Shown one piece after another: positions 41,693 to 52,941 of a stretch of 64,000 nt of DNA (the stretch's first letter is position 1; each line of letters starts with the position of its first letter). The stretch covers positions 3,558,501 through 3,622,500 of the forward strand of contig BSYQ01000005.1 in the NCBI GenBank assembly GCA_030272585.1. Direction: 5' to 3'. This stretch comes from Bryopsis sp. KO-2023. Taxonomy: Eukaryota > Chlorophyta > Ulvophyceae > Bryopsidales > Bryopsidaceae. Both the position numbers and the translations under genes were made by a program. The notes beneath the pieces were generated by a model. The model had not been told where the DNA came from, ran no database searches, and worked only from the letters and a program-made list of their open reading frames with translations.

Positions 41693-43915
41693 ATGCTTCT
41701 TGCCCTGTTTCTGCTGGCGAATGCTGGTAGCAATCCTTTCAGAGGTGCGACGATTCCCTTTTGGATCATCACCAAGTTCGCAACCTTCGAAAAACAAACC
41801 TGAGTGTTTCTTTCTCTGCATTGGTAGGCACCCAGCAGTCAAAGCCCGCCAGCCAAGAATCTTTGGGTAATGCATTCCTGGGTGATGGCGGCGGCGCTAA
41901 GCCGAGAAAGCTGCTGATTACAACGGTAAGTCGATGATGCTGCTGAACATTTGTTTTCTTTCAGAAATTATCTGAAAGAAAACATTTGTTTTTTCTTTTC
42001 AAACCAGGAATCGTGCGAGCAGAGGCTCGATGCTCCAAAAGATCGATTTCCCTACATGGCGTCCGTCAGAAATTTTGCATCGCACTGGTGCGGAGGAGCA
42101 CTGGTCGCCCCCGATTGGGTTTTGACTGCAGCACATTGTGTGGATCAAAGCTCTCGGCGATCTGTGAAAGGATCGAAACCGTTGGTGCATGTGGGGGCTG
42201 TTGGAATCAATGGCGATTCAGGAGCTGATGTAGGGAAAAAAATATGGGGCTGGAAAGGCAATTCCAGTTATTTTAAATTCGTTTTAAAGAAAAAAACAAG
42301 CTTTTGATGGTATCACTTCCTCAAAACCTATTGTATCATCCAGAAAAAAAATAAATAATAATAAATCTGAGAAAAAAGAATAAATGAAAACTAATGACGT
42401 CCAAATCCCAGATTCCATAGAGTTTAAAAGATAATTAATAAATAAATCTAGATAAAATAATAAATAAACAAATAAAGACTAATGACGTCCAAATCTCAGA
42501 CGAGCCAGTGTTATTTTTCCATCTCGATTTATTTCCAGAACTGAAAAAAAAAATGATGCTTTTGCATTGCTCCCTGTGCAGGCCATCATCGCCACCAAGG
42601 CATTCATCCATCCAAAATGGACTGGAAACGTTTCGCTGGGATTTGACATCGCTCTGCTGCTCCTCCGCCAGCCTTCATCCAAAGCCCCGGTTTCTTTGCC
42701 AGAAAAAGCCCTAAAAATTTCTAAAAATAAAAATCTCGTCACATTGGGGTGGGGGACGGAAGAAGTGAGCGGCAATTTCTCCTCTGTTTTGAGGCAGGCT
42801 CCGGAATTGAGGATTTTCCCGTTGGAAAAATGCAAGCAGCTCTGGGAGGGGTCAATCAACGACGAAATGATCTGTGCTGCCCCCACAAAGGTTTCGAAAT
42901 GCCAGCGTGTGTGTGAAGGTGAAACTTTTGGTAGATTTTTTTGTTTGTAATAGTGAATACATGTTGTGTGCTGGTACAATAATGAGCAGCTTAATCAGAA
43001 ATCGCTTGCAGTAAAAGAGTTTTTCAATATGGAGGCTTGGTTTCCTTTTCCTTTTTCCTTTTTTTTTGTTTTTGCAGAAAAACAGGCCAGACAGCATAAA
43101 AAAAAAGCAAAGCTCCCATACTATGCTGGTTTTTTTTCTTCTCCGTTTTTTCGGGGAAAAAAAAATCAAAATCTTTTAGGGTTCCAAACCAATCAATCAT
43201 CACCCTCCAGGATGCTGCTCACTTTTTGTTCCTTTTTTTTCTGTTTTCTTTTTTTTTCCAGGAGATTCGGGTGGACCTCTCGTGCTGCCATCGAAAAATT
43301 CCCCAAAATCAAAATCTGACAAAACCGACGTGCTGCTGGGGATCACCACCTTCAGTCCAGACTACTGTGGGCAGAACGAAAGCCTCCCATTTCAGCCGGA
43401 CGTTTTCTCCAGTGTGCTTTCTGTGATTGACTGGATTCACAATGTCACCTCATCCTCTAAACCTTCGAAAAATGCTGGGGCAAACTCCTGTGGGGAAATA
43501 TGCAGTACTATGTGCGAAAGCCTACGTTCAACCGACAGATGCAAATTGGCTTGTCAATCGGTGAGAATTTGATTAATTGTTGCTGATCCACGACTACCTT
43601 TTTTTGTTTCAGCAGGAAGCCCAGCATATGCCCTCCTTTCTTCCATTTTTTCTTATAAAAAAATTGAGAAAACCAACCCAAACCTCATTGCACAGTGTTT
43701 CACATGAAACTTGGAAACTTTTTGATTTTTTTTTTTTTTTCTGTTGTGTTTCTTTTTGATTGTAGGGGGCTGCCGTCCAATGCTGTTCCAACGATGTCGG
43801 TGCAACTAATTATGCGAGCTCGGATTGTTTGGGAAAAATTTCTTTGAATGCAGGAAATATATGTGGCAAGGACACTTGTGTTTGTGGTCGTGAATACTCA
43901 TGTAAAACATTCTGA
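41693..43915 (+). CDS. secreted trypsin-like serine protease with cysteine-rich tail
   Basis: Six exons: 41693-41726, 41828-41925, 42008-42229, 42582-42918, 43262-43560 and 43766-43915, all in phase, 379 residues. A very short first exon encodes the signal peptide MLLALFLLANA. The domain shows WCGGALVAPDWVLTAAHC (His57), FDIALLLL (Asp102), GWGTEE and GDSGGPLVL (Ser195), so the triad is intact. The residue aligning with position 189 appears to be Arg in CQRVCEGDSGGP, not the Asp of true trypsins, so specificity may differ. The C-terminus adds about 85 residues with at least 13 cysteines (CGEICSTMCES, AVQCCSNDVG, CGKDTCVCG), probably a disulphide-rich binding module. There is no clear IVGG cleavage site. 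It is divergently related to, and on the opposite strand from, the two inactive homologues. Confidence 0.85.
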
Positions 43916-44648
43916 GAAAAGTATGGCCTGATATTCTTTACATAGGCAGCAAAAAAAACAAACATTTTACAATGTGGAAGAGATGCTGCGTTCACTCTAT
44001 TACTGACATCCAGTCTCACCATTCAACTAAATTTCCCTCAATTAGACCATCATTTCCTTGACACCATGTTTGAGATGCTACCTCCGCACTATAATTTTCT
44101 CCCCCTTTAGCTGCCATGGGGATGACTCTCCCCCTTCCTCCCTCCTCGTCACTCTTTTTTTCTTGTGTTCGGGTTTTTTGGATTGGGGGGGGGCTTTCTT
44201 TGTGTTGATGTGAGCAAACTCTAGATTTGTATTATTCGGTTTTTCGTACGATAATGAGCAGTTTTCTTCATTTTTCCTTTCATTCTGAAAGCGTTTTCGT
44301 CCTTGACAATTTCGGAAACGATAAATCTTTCAAGAGTAAGCAGATGTTCGCGCTCGGGTGCTCGGGTATATTCCCGCTAGGTCGAATCCCGCTCCGTCGA
44401 ATTTACGTACGTGCCCACGTGCCCCTCTAATTCTCGCATTTCACACTTCCTTTTGTGACGGCAGTGGGATTCGCTGCCACGATGAATATCGAGCACTGTC
44501 GTACGCGAACGAGCCGCAGTGTTCCGTCTAAAATAACGCCTGTCGGAGCGAGAACGCCAGCCAAAAAAAATTCTGCGGAGTTCGCCGACTTTCAACGACC
44601 CTCTAAAACGCCCTTACCTCAGGGTTCGACGCGGTGGAGGAAGTCACA
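43916..44648. other. no gene recognised
   Basis: 3' flank of the trypsin gene. An open frame at 44455-44688 overlaps the start of the next candidate in another frame and is not favoured. Confidence 0.4.
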
Positions 44649-45443
44649 ATGGCAGCAAAAGAACGAGGCGCAGGCGATGCTCAGGTGAAAACGTCCCTTT
44701 TTTCCAAGATCAAAAATCCTCCAAAAAGTGTTTTGAGAACCGTCTAGAGGAACTTCCGGCCGAGAAGCTGCTGAACTTGGTGCGACGCCGAATGGGGCAG
44801 AAGTGCGAGATTCCAGACATTCCTTCAGTCTCACATTTTAGGTAAGGAATAATTTCCTGTAGAAGTACATTGTCTTTTTTGTTTCTTTTTTTTTTGGGGG
44901 GGGGGGGGGGGGACTGGTAATAAATTTATACCCCACAATTTATTTTATTTCTTTTTTTTTCCTCCTTTTCTCGTTTCTTTTTCTCTGGTTGGTTGGTTGG
45001 TTGGTTGGTTGGTTAAAAAGAGGTGTCTTGTGTGCTACACCCTCTGTTTTTCCTTTTATTTTTTTCGGGTACCAAGACACCTGATTGAACTTTTTTTCAT
45101 TTTTCCTGATTGTTATGCTATGATTCTGGTTTTTTCGTTCAAGGTCAGTTGTGGCATAGCATCTATGCGATATCATCATTTATTTGGAGAGAAAAATAAA
45201 AACAAAAAAATAAATAAAAAAATATGCCATACATCTGTCAATCAACGTGCAGTTGTCTTCGATTAGTTTTTTTCCCCTAAGAAAATAATATCAAGGTGGA
45301 AAGCCCCAGACACCCCGGACACCATGGAAATATATGTTTCCATTCATTCATTCATTCATTCATTATTGCTCTTTGTTTATTTGTTTATTTTTTTTTGCAG
45401 ATGCAAGACCTTGGATGATCCAATGGATTTTATTTGCATCTAA
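44649..45443 (+). CDS. possible 63-residue protein, three exons
   Basis: Proposed exons 44649-44684, 44729-44841 and 45401-45443. The product starts MAAKERGAGDAQ, has a helical basic middle (LPAEKLLNLVRRRMGQKC) and ends CKTLDDPMDFICI. The first intron is only 44 nt, which is suspicious. The second has a good GTAAGG donor and T-rich acceptor and contains a G-run and a GGTT repeat. No family is recognised. The start could lie further upstream in an exon I did not find. Confidence 0.35.
44888..44912. repeat. T-run to G-run junction
   Basis: T9 followed by G17, in an intron of the small candidate gene. A (GGTT)n tract follows at about 44987-45014 and a (CATT)n tract at about 45340-45364. Confidence 0.9.
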
Positions 45444-47598
45444 GGGGCAAAAGATGACGTCAAGGTATTACGGAGGCTAGCCAGACGAGCTCTCAAAGAA
45501 GCTGTCTAAATCGAGGCTGAAAAAAATGCATCGATGTCTTCGGAGCCTCACAATGCCTCAGTATCGATCGATGAAAAAAGGAAAACGGTGTTGCCCTTGT
45601 TTTTCCGATGAGGGTGATCGGTGTACTTCTTTTTGCTGTGGTGAGTTTTCTGCTGTAGATTCTCTCAAGATGCATCAATCCATCTGATTTTTTTTTAATT
45701 GGGGCGGGGGGGGGGATATCCAGTGGGTCATGGATGATAAAAAATTGCAATGGATGAAAATAAAAAAATGCTGGGCTTGGCATTGAGGGTCTACGATAAT
45801 TAACGCAGTGGTTCGTGAGTTCCAGTGGGAAAAAAAAAGGGGGGGGCCGAAACAGATGTTTTTGTTGTCGATCAGTCATTTTTATGTCATATTGATCGTC
45901 TTTGTTGAGGTAGCAGGAGTTTCTATTTTCCAGAAAACTAGTGTGTGCTCTGAGATGAAGTCTTGCTCGAGGGTCTGGAAAATTATGAGAATTTGCTCGA
46001 AATTTTTCTGTCAGAGGGTAGCCTGGCTGTTGCTAATTGGATTTGTTGGGGTGGTTGAGGCAATAATCATTTCGCTGTTTATCAAATCTGGGAAAGAAAA
46101 TAGAATGGAAAAAAAAGCAGAAAAGCTGAATTTTCAGATGGCAGTGTAGGTGCAAGCTTTCCCTGATTTCGTTTGGCATTTTTTTTGTCCGGAAGAACTG
46201 TGATGAGATCCATTTTTGCCCTTTTTTTTCACTGTTTGTTTTGGGTTGATTTTTAAAATTGATGAGTGACTTTGTCGGGATCCAAAGAAAGTATATAAAG
46301 AAAAGAAGAAAGAAGCATGTCGCTTTTCTCTTGTATTCAAGCTGTTCGAGCTTTTCTGTCATTATGGCCAGTTTTTCTGTTCCGAAAATTTGATCTCCAG
46401 TTTCAGCATCACTCTTAACTGTCTTCTGCATAAACTGAGATACAATCAATTAACAAATAATTACAACCTATCGCAAATTAGAGCCATAACCCTCCATGAT
46501 GCTGAAACATGTTCATATTGAAAATGGTGCGAGTCTGAAGAACGTGCTTGAAAACTACATCCAATTCATACATACTGGTAGAAGCACGTTTGAGAAAAGA
46601 AATTCCCCACAAGAAAGCTTTTAAAGAAAATTGGAAACATGGGAATCGAAAATTGAACGTTGCAAGGAAGCGTGTTCCAAAACAAGCGAGAGTGTGAACA
46701 AAAAGCAACTGTTGACCACCAGGACCTAAGTTTCAAATCTCCTGGGTCGCTACTTTCCAACTAAACAACCTTGATCAATCTTACGCGTTCTTCCCAGCGA
46801 TCCACAAGTGCAATCGCATCGGTGTTCAATTGAACAGCTTGCAAGCTGTTGCCCTGGGGACCTGCTTTTGTAGCACCGCAAAAAATTCTGTGTGCGTGCC
46901 TGCAAGTGGCTTGCTTGCTTGGCTTTGGTTCTTCAACAACTGTTTTTGGACTGTCTGAAATCTGCTTGTGTCTACGTCTACTTCCGAGCGAGGGATTCTA
47001 AACGGTGCAAGACTGGTTTTAAGATATTCTTTGTGCTCAATTCACAAACACTGCCCTAAAAAAAAAGTGTGATCCGTACCTATGAGGGGAGGCTGCGAGA
47101 CCTATATTCAGAAACAGGAAAAGATGTAACACTCACCTGTTTTTCGACTATTCATCCAAACTTCTTGTTCATGGTTCCACAGAAATGGAAATCAAAGAAA
47201 CCGGGTATTCAACAAATCCATGTTTACTTCTCGAAAAAGTCTGTTGTGGTTCCAAGGCTTCCCTGTTTTTGCTGCTGTTCCTGGCTGTTCCTTCCCATCG
47301 ATATGAACTGAGGCTCGGTCGCTATTTCTAAAAACATCCATGTCCTCTGTCTGATCAGCATTGGTCAATCCTCCTCGGCAGTGCCAAACTGTAATACGAT
47401 ATCTACTATAGTTTTAAAAAAACCTTGGGCAAAAAAACAGGGTCGGAAGAGAAAGGATATAGGGAAGGTGCACCACAGAGATTGTCCCAGTCTTTCATAG
47501 AAAAACGTACAAATTATCAGCAAACGAGTGCTGTTTTCTTTTAATATCTTGATGGCTATCTTTCTTTTTTTTTTTTTTGGGGGGGGGGGTCTGCATAC
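45444..47598. other. no gene recognised; isolated open frames
   Basis: A plus-strand frame at 45808-46149 has two hydrophobic segments. A minus-strand frame near 46350-46420 (MQKTVKSDAETGDQIFGTEK) looks protein-like after a CTCAG acceptor, but I found no splice chain linking them to a start or stop. Confidence 0.35.
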
Positions 47599-47797
47599 CT
47601 TTGTGTTCTCTTGTTTGCAGCAGGGTTTCCTGGAAAGCCCAAGTTTTCGTGGGGCTTGCTTTCTTGTCGGTCACCACCGTCGACAGAACATCCAGAACCT
47701 CTGAGGTTTGATTGGTGGCCGCTTGATGCAAAGCCTCGTTTGTCATTTGCGATGCCAGCGCTGAAGAGGCTGTTGTATTGACCGCCCTACGCAGCAT
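47599..47797 (-). CDS. possible first exon of an unidentified gene
   Basis: Minus-strand frame starting MLRRAVNTTASSALASQMTN and ending at a CAAAG|GTATGC donor, 66 codons plus one base. It is Ala/Thr/Asn-rich, helical, and could be a mitochondrial presequence. A plausible continuation at about 47180-47256 (after AAAACAG) would end quickly, but the joint is not compelling. Family unknown. Confidence 0.3.
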
Positions 47798-48347
47798 CCA
47801 CCACCTCTTTTGTCAACTACACATGCACAACAGAACAGAATATTAGATCCTCATATTAATTTTTCACCACCCCACATTCTTTCCCCATCAGAAGGATGAA
47901 GGTGCACTTGGATTGAGTTGATTTGGTTTGGGTCGAAGATGGTGATGATTTCTGGTCTAAATGACTCAAGGTCAAGGTCAATCTGCATAGAGCATGCCTG
48001 ACTAACAGGAAGGGTTTCTGTCACCCACACTGGTGGTTTGAGGACTTGTGTTGTATGAACCATGCCCTCCCCCCATCAGCAGCATTTGATTTCAAAACAA
48101 GAGTGGCGAAAAATTTAGCGAAAAAGTCTGTCGAGAGACCTGCATCGACTTCTGCGAAAAGATTTACCTGTTTCAGTAGAGTAGCTCCTCTCGGCGACGT
48201 CTGCGCGTCTACCCGTCGATGCGGTGAGTGGCCTGTCCATCGAGTCGTCGTGGAAATCGAATCCAGTGCGCCACCCGAAGGCGACAGCTCCCTTGAGCTC
48301 GACGACGCTGGAAATGGGGGAACAGGGACAAGTGCACTTTCCCGATA
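47798..48347. other. no gene recognised
   Basis: Overlapping open frames on both strands (48046-48441 plus, 48021-48363 minus) run into the adjacent inverted-repeat element. Neither has a domain I recognise. Confidence 0.35.
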
Positions 48348-49496
48348 CAGTCGGGTCACGCAATACCGCCGGTGTGTGTCAGCTCAAAAAAACCGGCGGT
48401 ATATCGAGTACGGCGGTATTCACATTATAGGTCGAAAATGACACAAAAGTCTAATCGAATGAAATCGCTGGCAAGCAAATTCGCAGCCGCAGTCACATCG
48501 AAATCATTTGGCGCTGGCAAGCAAATTCCCAGCCGTAGCCATGCCTCCAAAGCGAAAACGTTTGAACTTACAGCAAGCGATTCTGAAGAAGAGTTTCCAA
48601 AAGAAAAAGCAAATGACGTTGGAAGATGTAGGGTTCTTTGTTGTGTTCTTTTCAAGAAAGTGAGCTTACATTTCTGTGGTGTAATGACCAGTTGTACTGT
48701 AAGGAGGTTCTCGGGATATCTTACAGTACAACTCTCGTGACCAAGAAGTGGCCAATAAGAGAGTATTTTTTTATCCCAAATTTTTAGGCAACCACTTTCT
48801 GAAACGCCTCGAAATTTTAACTGTATGTTAAAAACATTGCACAGCCACCATCAAAGTTTCGTTTCGATTGCCTGCGTAAATTGTGAGTAATCGACGAATC
48901 GTGACTTAATTCAGGCGAAAAATCGTCTGAATCGTCGATTTTTCGCCCGTAATTCGTGTCTGTTACCGCCGTGCTGGGTATTTTTGAAGTGCGCTAATTT
49001 ATTTGAGAGAACCACGACCCCGTGGTAATGTTTTTGAGTGCAATGTAATTGAGGAAGTGGATGAAAGATGAGGCTAGATTTGTCCAACCAACAGCAAAAG
49101 ATTGGACAAATCCAGGCCCCTAACAAACACACCCCAAATAACTCAAAAATCACAAAAATTTGAAGAAGTGTTGGAAAACACTTGAAACAATTGCTGCCGA
49201 AAGTTCAAATCGAAAGACATCGATTCAAGTCCTCTTTTGATGCAATGACTGGAACAATGATTTTGCGTGTCCGAAATCAGACGATTTGGTCACGACAGTT
49301 GTACAACTGGTCTAATGGAAGATTTTTGGTGTTTTTAAAGTTGTTTTCCTATGGTTTCACACTTCTGTCCTAGTTCTACAGTCTCTCAGCCACATCTAGG
49401 ATCACATTTAAGGTGTGCCAAGATTTTCCCAGTTTCAAACCGGCGTTATATCGAGTACGGCGCTATTCAAAGCGGCGGTATTGGGTGACCCGACTG
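48348..49496. mobile_element. TA-flanked inverted-repeat element, 1149 bp, probably non-autonomous
   Basis: The left end starts CAGTCGGGTCACGCAATACC and the right end is its near-exact reverse complement (GGTATTGGGTGACCCGACTG), each bordered by TA. A second internal block (TATATCGAGTACGGCG) occurs next to both ends. TA target duplication and CAG-starting terminal repeats fit the Tc1/mariner/pogo group. Only short basic frames are inside (for example MPPKRKRLNLQQAIL near 48540), with no recognisable DDE domain, so it is probably a deleted or non-autonomous copy. Confidence 0.75.
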
Positions 49497-49722
49497 TACT
49501 TCATTCGCTGCTCGAGCCACTTCCCTGAAAGCTGTCCTACTGAAAGTGTGAAGATGAAACGCGCGCTCCCGATTTATCAGTCACAACGATGACCACATAA
49601 ATTCGACGTAGAGGGATTCGACCTAGCGGCAATAAATCCGCGCTCGTCCGCGCGAATTTCTGCTCAACGAATTCGGCTTTCCAATTTTGAAAAAACGGTT
49701 ACTGGACGATTTTGGAGGCCAA
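49497..49722. other. 5' flank of the TMEM242-like gene
   Basis: No supported feature. It repeats a short stretch (CGACGTAGAGGGATTCGACC) reminiscent of GTCGAATCCCGCTCCGTCGA near 44382 in inverted orientation. Confidence 0.3.
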
Positions 49723-51283
49723 ATGGACGTTCGAATGGCGAACGAACCGGGTGCGTGTTTTCGCTCCGACACCACCACGCCTCCCGTTTTTCAAAGTTGC
49801 GTGAAACGAGTGAACGAACTGAGTTTTGATGTGTGCGTGCAGTTTCGCAACAAGGGACGCACGAGGTGTCACCCTTCCAAGCCATGTTGTGGAGTGTCGG
49901 AGCGTTCAGCTCAGGTGAATCAAACTTGAGCGAGTTTTCCTCGGCGTGCGTCGCTCGGGATCCCGTCAAGATCCCGTCGTCGGTCGATCCGAACGCACCT
50001 TTCCAGGGTTGCTGTCCACGCTCGGAAAGTGTGTTTGAAAGTCTTGGACAAAGGGGGGGTTGGTGTTTTGTCTGTAAGGAGACGTTTAATGCCATTGAGT
50101 CGTCATAGTCGTCAAGGATGTTGTCTTAAGAGAGAGCATTTCTCTGTCTGTCTGACGTTGGCAGGCGCCGTTTTCGCTGGTGCCGTGAGCTTTGCACGGA
50201 CGGCCAAGAAGTAAGCAGCTGTATTTACTCCCAGGCCTTAATAGTTTTTTTTCAAAACTGTGTGAATAATTGTAGCATTGCACAGACAAGTGCAGAGAAA
50301 ATCCTACAGTTTTAAATTATTATAATTATTATTATTCAATATGGTCCTAAATCAAGCCAAAATGACTCCAGCCCAAACACAACCAGCAGAGCCCCCCCCC
50401 CCCAACCCACATATATACTGTGTACTGCAAGTGGAATAACTGACTTCTTGTTTTCTTGACTTGTGGTGTAATTCCATATTCATGTTCTAATTTGGACAGG
50501 CTGGAGGAGGATGGCATTGAAGCTCGATTAAAATTCAAAGGAGTGCCTGTCGCTGTAAGAAAACACAGCCAACTTTTTTTACTTTGGTGGAAATCTGTCT
50601 CGTTTTATTTTTATTTTTTTGTTGGATAATGAATTCTATATTTAAAAAAACAATACACACAGGTGGGAAAATTGGCATCACAATTCTTCTTGTTGTTTTT
50701 CGTGGAGTTTATGTTTAGGATGTGAAAAGGAGATTTTCAATTGTGTTTTTTGGATGGTTTTTTGATGTTCAGCTCAAGGCTTTCGCAGCCAGCACATGTT
50801 TGGTGTGTGGAATGGGGCTGGTGGGATTCATGGGGTTGAAATATTCCTTGAATATATCGGACACCGCTCAGGTCTCCTCTTGGCAAGCCGGAATTGAAGA
50901 GTTAAAACGACAGCAAGTAAGAATTGTTCCATCTGCTCCCCCTCCCCTCCCCCCCCCAAAAAAAAAAAAAGAAAAAAAAAAAGTTATTAAAAGGTGGGGT
51001 TCTTGCCTCTGTCGTGGGAAATGATTGATATTGGCCGCTTCCCTTCCAACTCTTTTGCATTCTGTTTTTTTATTATTTTAAATAAATTATGTTGCTGGAG
51101 GTGTTTGGGAAAATTTTGGCCGTGGCATGTGTACCTATTCGTTTGCTAATTTTCCAACCTCCTTTTCCCATCGATAATTTCCTGAAAGCTTCAATTCACT
51201 TTTTGGAACGATTTCATTCGCAGGATTTTTTCCGCCGCGAATTCCAAGCCAAAGTGGAAAAGCTCAAAAACAGAGAAACTTGA
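49723..51283 (+). CDS. TMEM242-like two-helix membrane protein
   Basis: Six exons: 49723-49750, 49843-49914, 50165-50210, 50500-50554, 50773-50916 and 51224-51283, all in phase, 134 residues. TMEM242 family members are about 140 residues with two membrane helices. Helix 1 is AMLWSVGAFSSGAVFAGAVS, followed by FARTAKK. Helix 2 is AFAASTCLVCGMGLVGFMGL. A basic/acidic loop separates them and a charged coiled-coil-like tail (DFFRREFQAKVEKLKNRET) ends the protein. In animals TMEM242 is a mitochondrial inner-membrane factor for ATP synthase and complex I assembly. The assignment rests on length, topology and the 'AL(K/R)A' start of helix 2, so it is moderate. The start may instead be Met at 49735 (MANEP). 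Confidence 0.6.
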
Positions 51284-52941
51284 ATCAGGGCTGTGTATAA
51301 TTGTAGCAACATAATGGTTGTTTTTTTTCCTTATCAGCAAGGGACCCCGAAATCAATGGGGCTATGGAAAGTGTTTTTGTTTGTTTTGCTGCTGCTTCCT
51401 CCTTCTGCTTTCCGTGTTTTTTTTTTTTCCACACACGAAAAAACTCCAGTTTGAGGGGGGAAAAAAATCAATGGAGCAACGCTCCATTATTTTGCATGTA
51501 CAAAATTCTCTTGACATTTTTTGGCTCCCTGTATCATTTTGCTGTCTTACCAAAAAGCATAGCTCCCCACGTGGGTGGTTTTGTTGTATTTTCTGCTGTC
51601 TGTAAAGCACATTTCTGTTTTTGATGAAATTCGGTGGATGTGTGTCCTGAGTCGCAACCCCATGGGAAATAAAACTGGCCGGCTAAATTTCAAATTTCGA
51701 AAGGCCACTATGTCACCTTGACATACTATTTTTCTGACCATTGGTTGCTGATTGATATCCCTCAATGATTCTTGAATAATCAATGAAAACTCATAGATAC
51801 TCAATTGTCAGGCTATCACTTTTTCTTTTTTTGGGGGGTGATTAATCAGGCAGCCCCAGCTTGGTGGCCAGTTTTCTTTTTTTTTTGGCAGTTTTGCAAA
51901 GAATTTACACTGTTCTTTTTTGAGATTTAGTCCAGACCGCAGGCCACCTCCAAATGTTTATAATGGACTCTGTGGAACCCATTTGAATCGCAACTGGAGG
52001 CAAGGGAAGTGAGATTATGTCAGTTGGTCAAATGTTTCGCATAAATAAAAACTGGGGATAGTAAGGAAAAGAATGGAAGGGAAGCTTCTTTTGAACAGGA
52101 GGTGACTTTGTTTTAACTCGTTTTTGTACGAACACAGATTCAGTGGAAAGAGAAGTTTTATCAACACGTCTTTGCAGAGTTGGTTGTAGCTGGTCACAGG
52201 AATAAAGTTCTAATTGTCAGGTTAGTCAATCGTTGCTGTGCCATTGTGATTTTTTGTATGGTTTTGTTGTATTTCCACAAAAAGGAGACAAAGTTTAAAA
52301 AGGAACCACAACCCAATGTCTTTTGTTTTTCTTACTGCACTGGAACGAAAAGTGTTTTAATTAATCCAGATGAATCTCAGGTGAACAAGTCCCTGAACAA
52401 GTCCCGACATCGAGTTTGCAAACGAACGGTCGAATTCGATGAATGTATTGAACACAGAATCAAATCAGCCAGGTGAGATTGAAGGTGTCAAGTTACCATC
52501 CCTTGCACAATGCAACATAAATATAGGAACAAAAAAATCAGTGTTCGTTTCTCGAGTTGCCATCGCTGTTTTTTTACTACGGTTCATGTCCGCTTGCATG
52601 ATGTTCTGGGTTGACAAGATTTTTTACATAAGACAGGATCACTTCAGACAAAGAAAAGTGCTACTAGAAAAAAACCAAAAGCATATGATAAACCAAATAA
52701 AAAAACATCTAAACAAAGGCACCAAGATTTTTTTGACAAGTTATCTTGGATCTTGTAGTATCCTTTTTGAAAACAAACCGGAGGGCACCCCCCGCCCCCC
52801 AAAAAGAAAGAATGGAAACGAACGAAATAAAACAAAAACGAAGAAATGAACCAGAAAGAACGACTTTGGTTCACCAGATTAAGAAAAAAAAAAGGAACCA
52901 AAACAATCGAAGAATTCCCCTTTTTCCAGCGTTAGGAACCT
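51284..52941. other. no gene recognised
   Basis: Convergent intergenic region between the TMEM242-like and hydrolase genes, with homopolymer runs. Frames at 52180-52476 and 52439-52849 are low-complexity and unsupported. Confidence 0.45.

Noticed and set aside
45808-46149. Possible two-helix membrane protein
   Set aside because: The start lies in a G-rich low-complexity stretch, there are no splice partners, and the hydrophobic segments are of the kind AT-rich DNA yields by chance.
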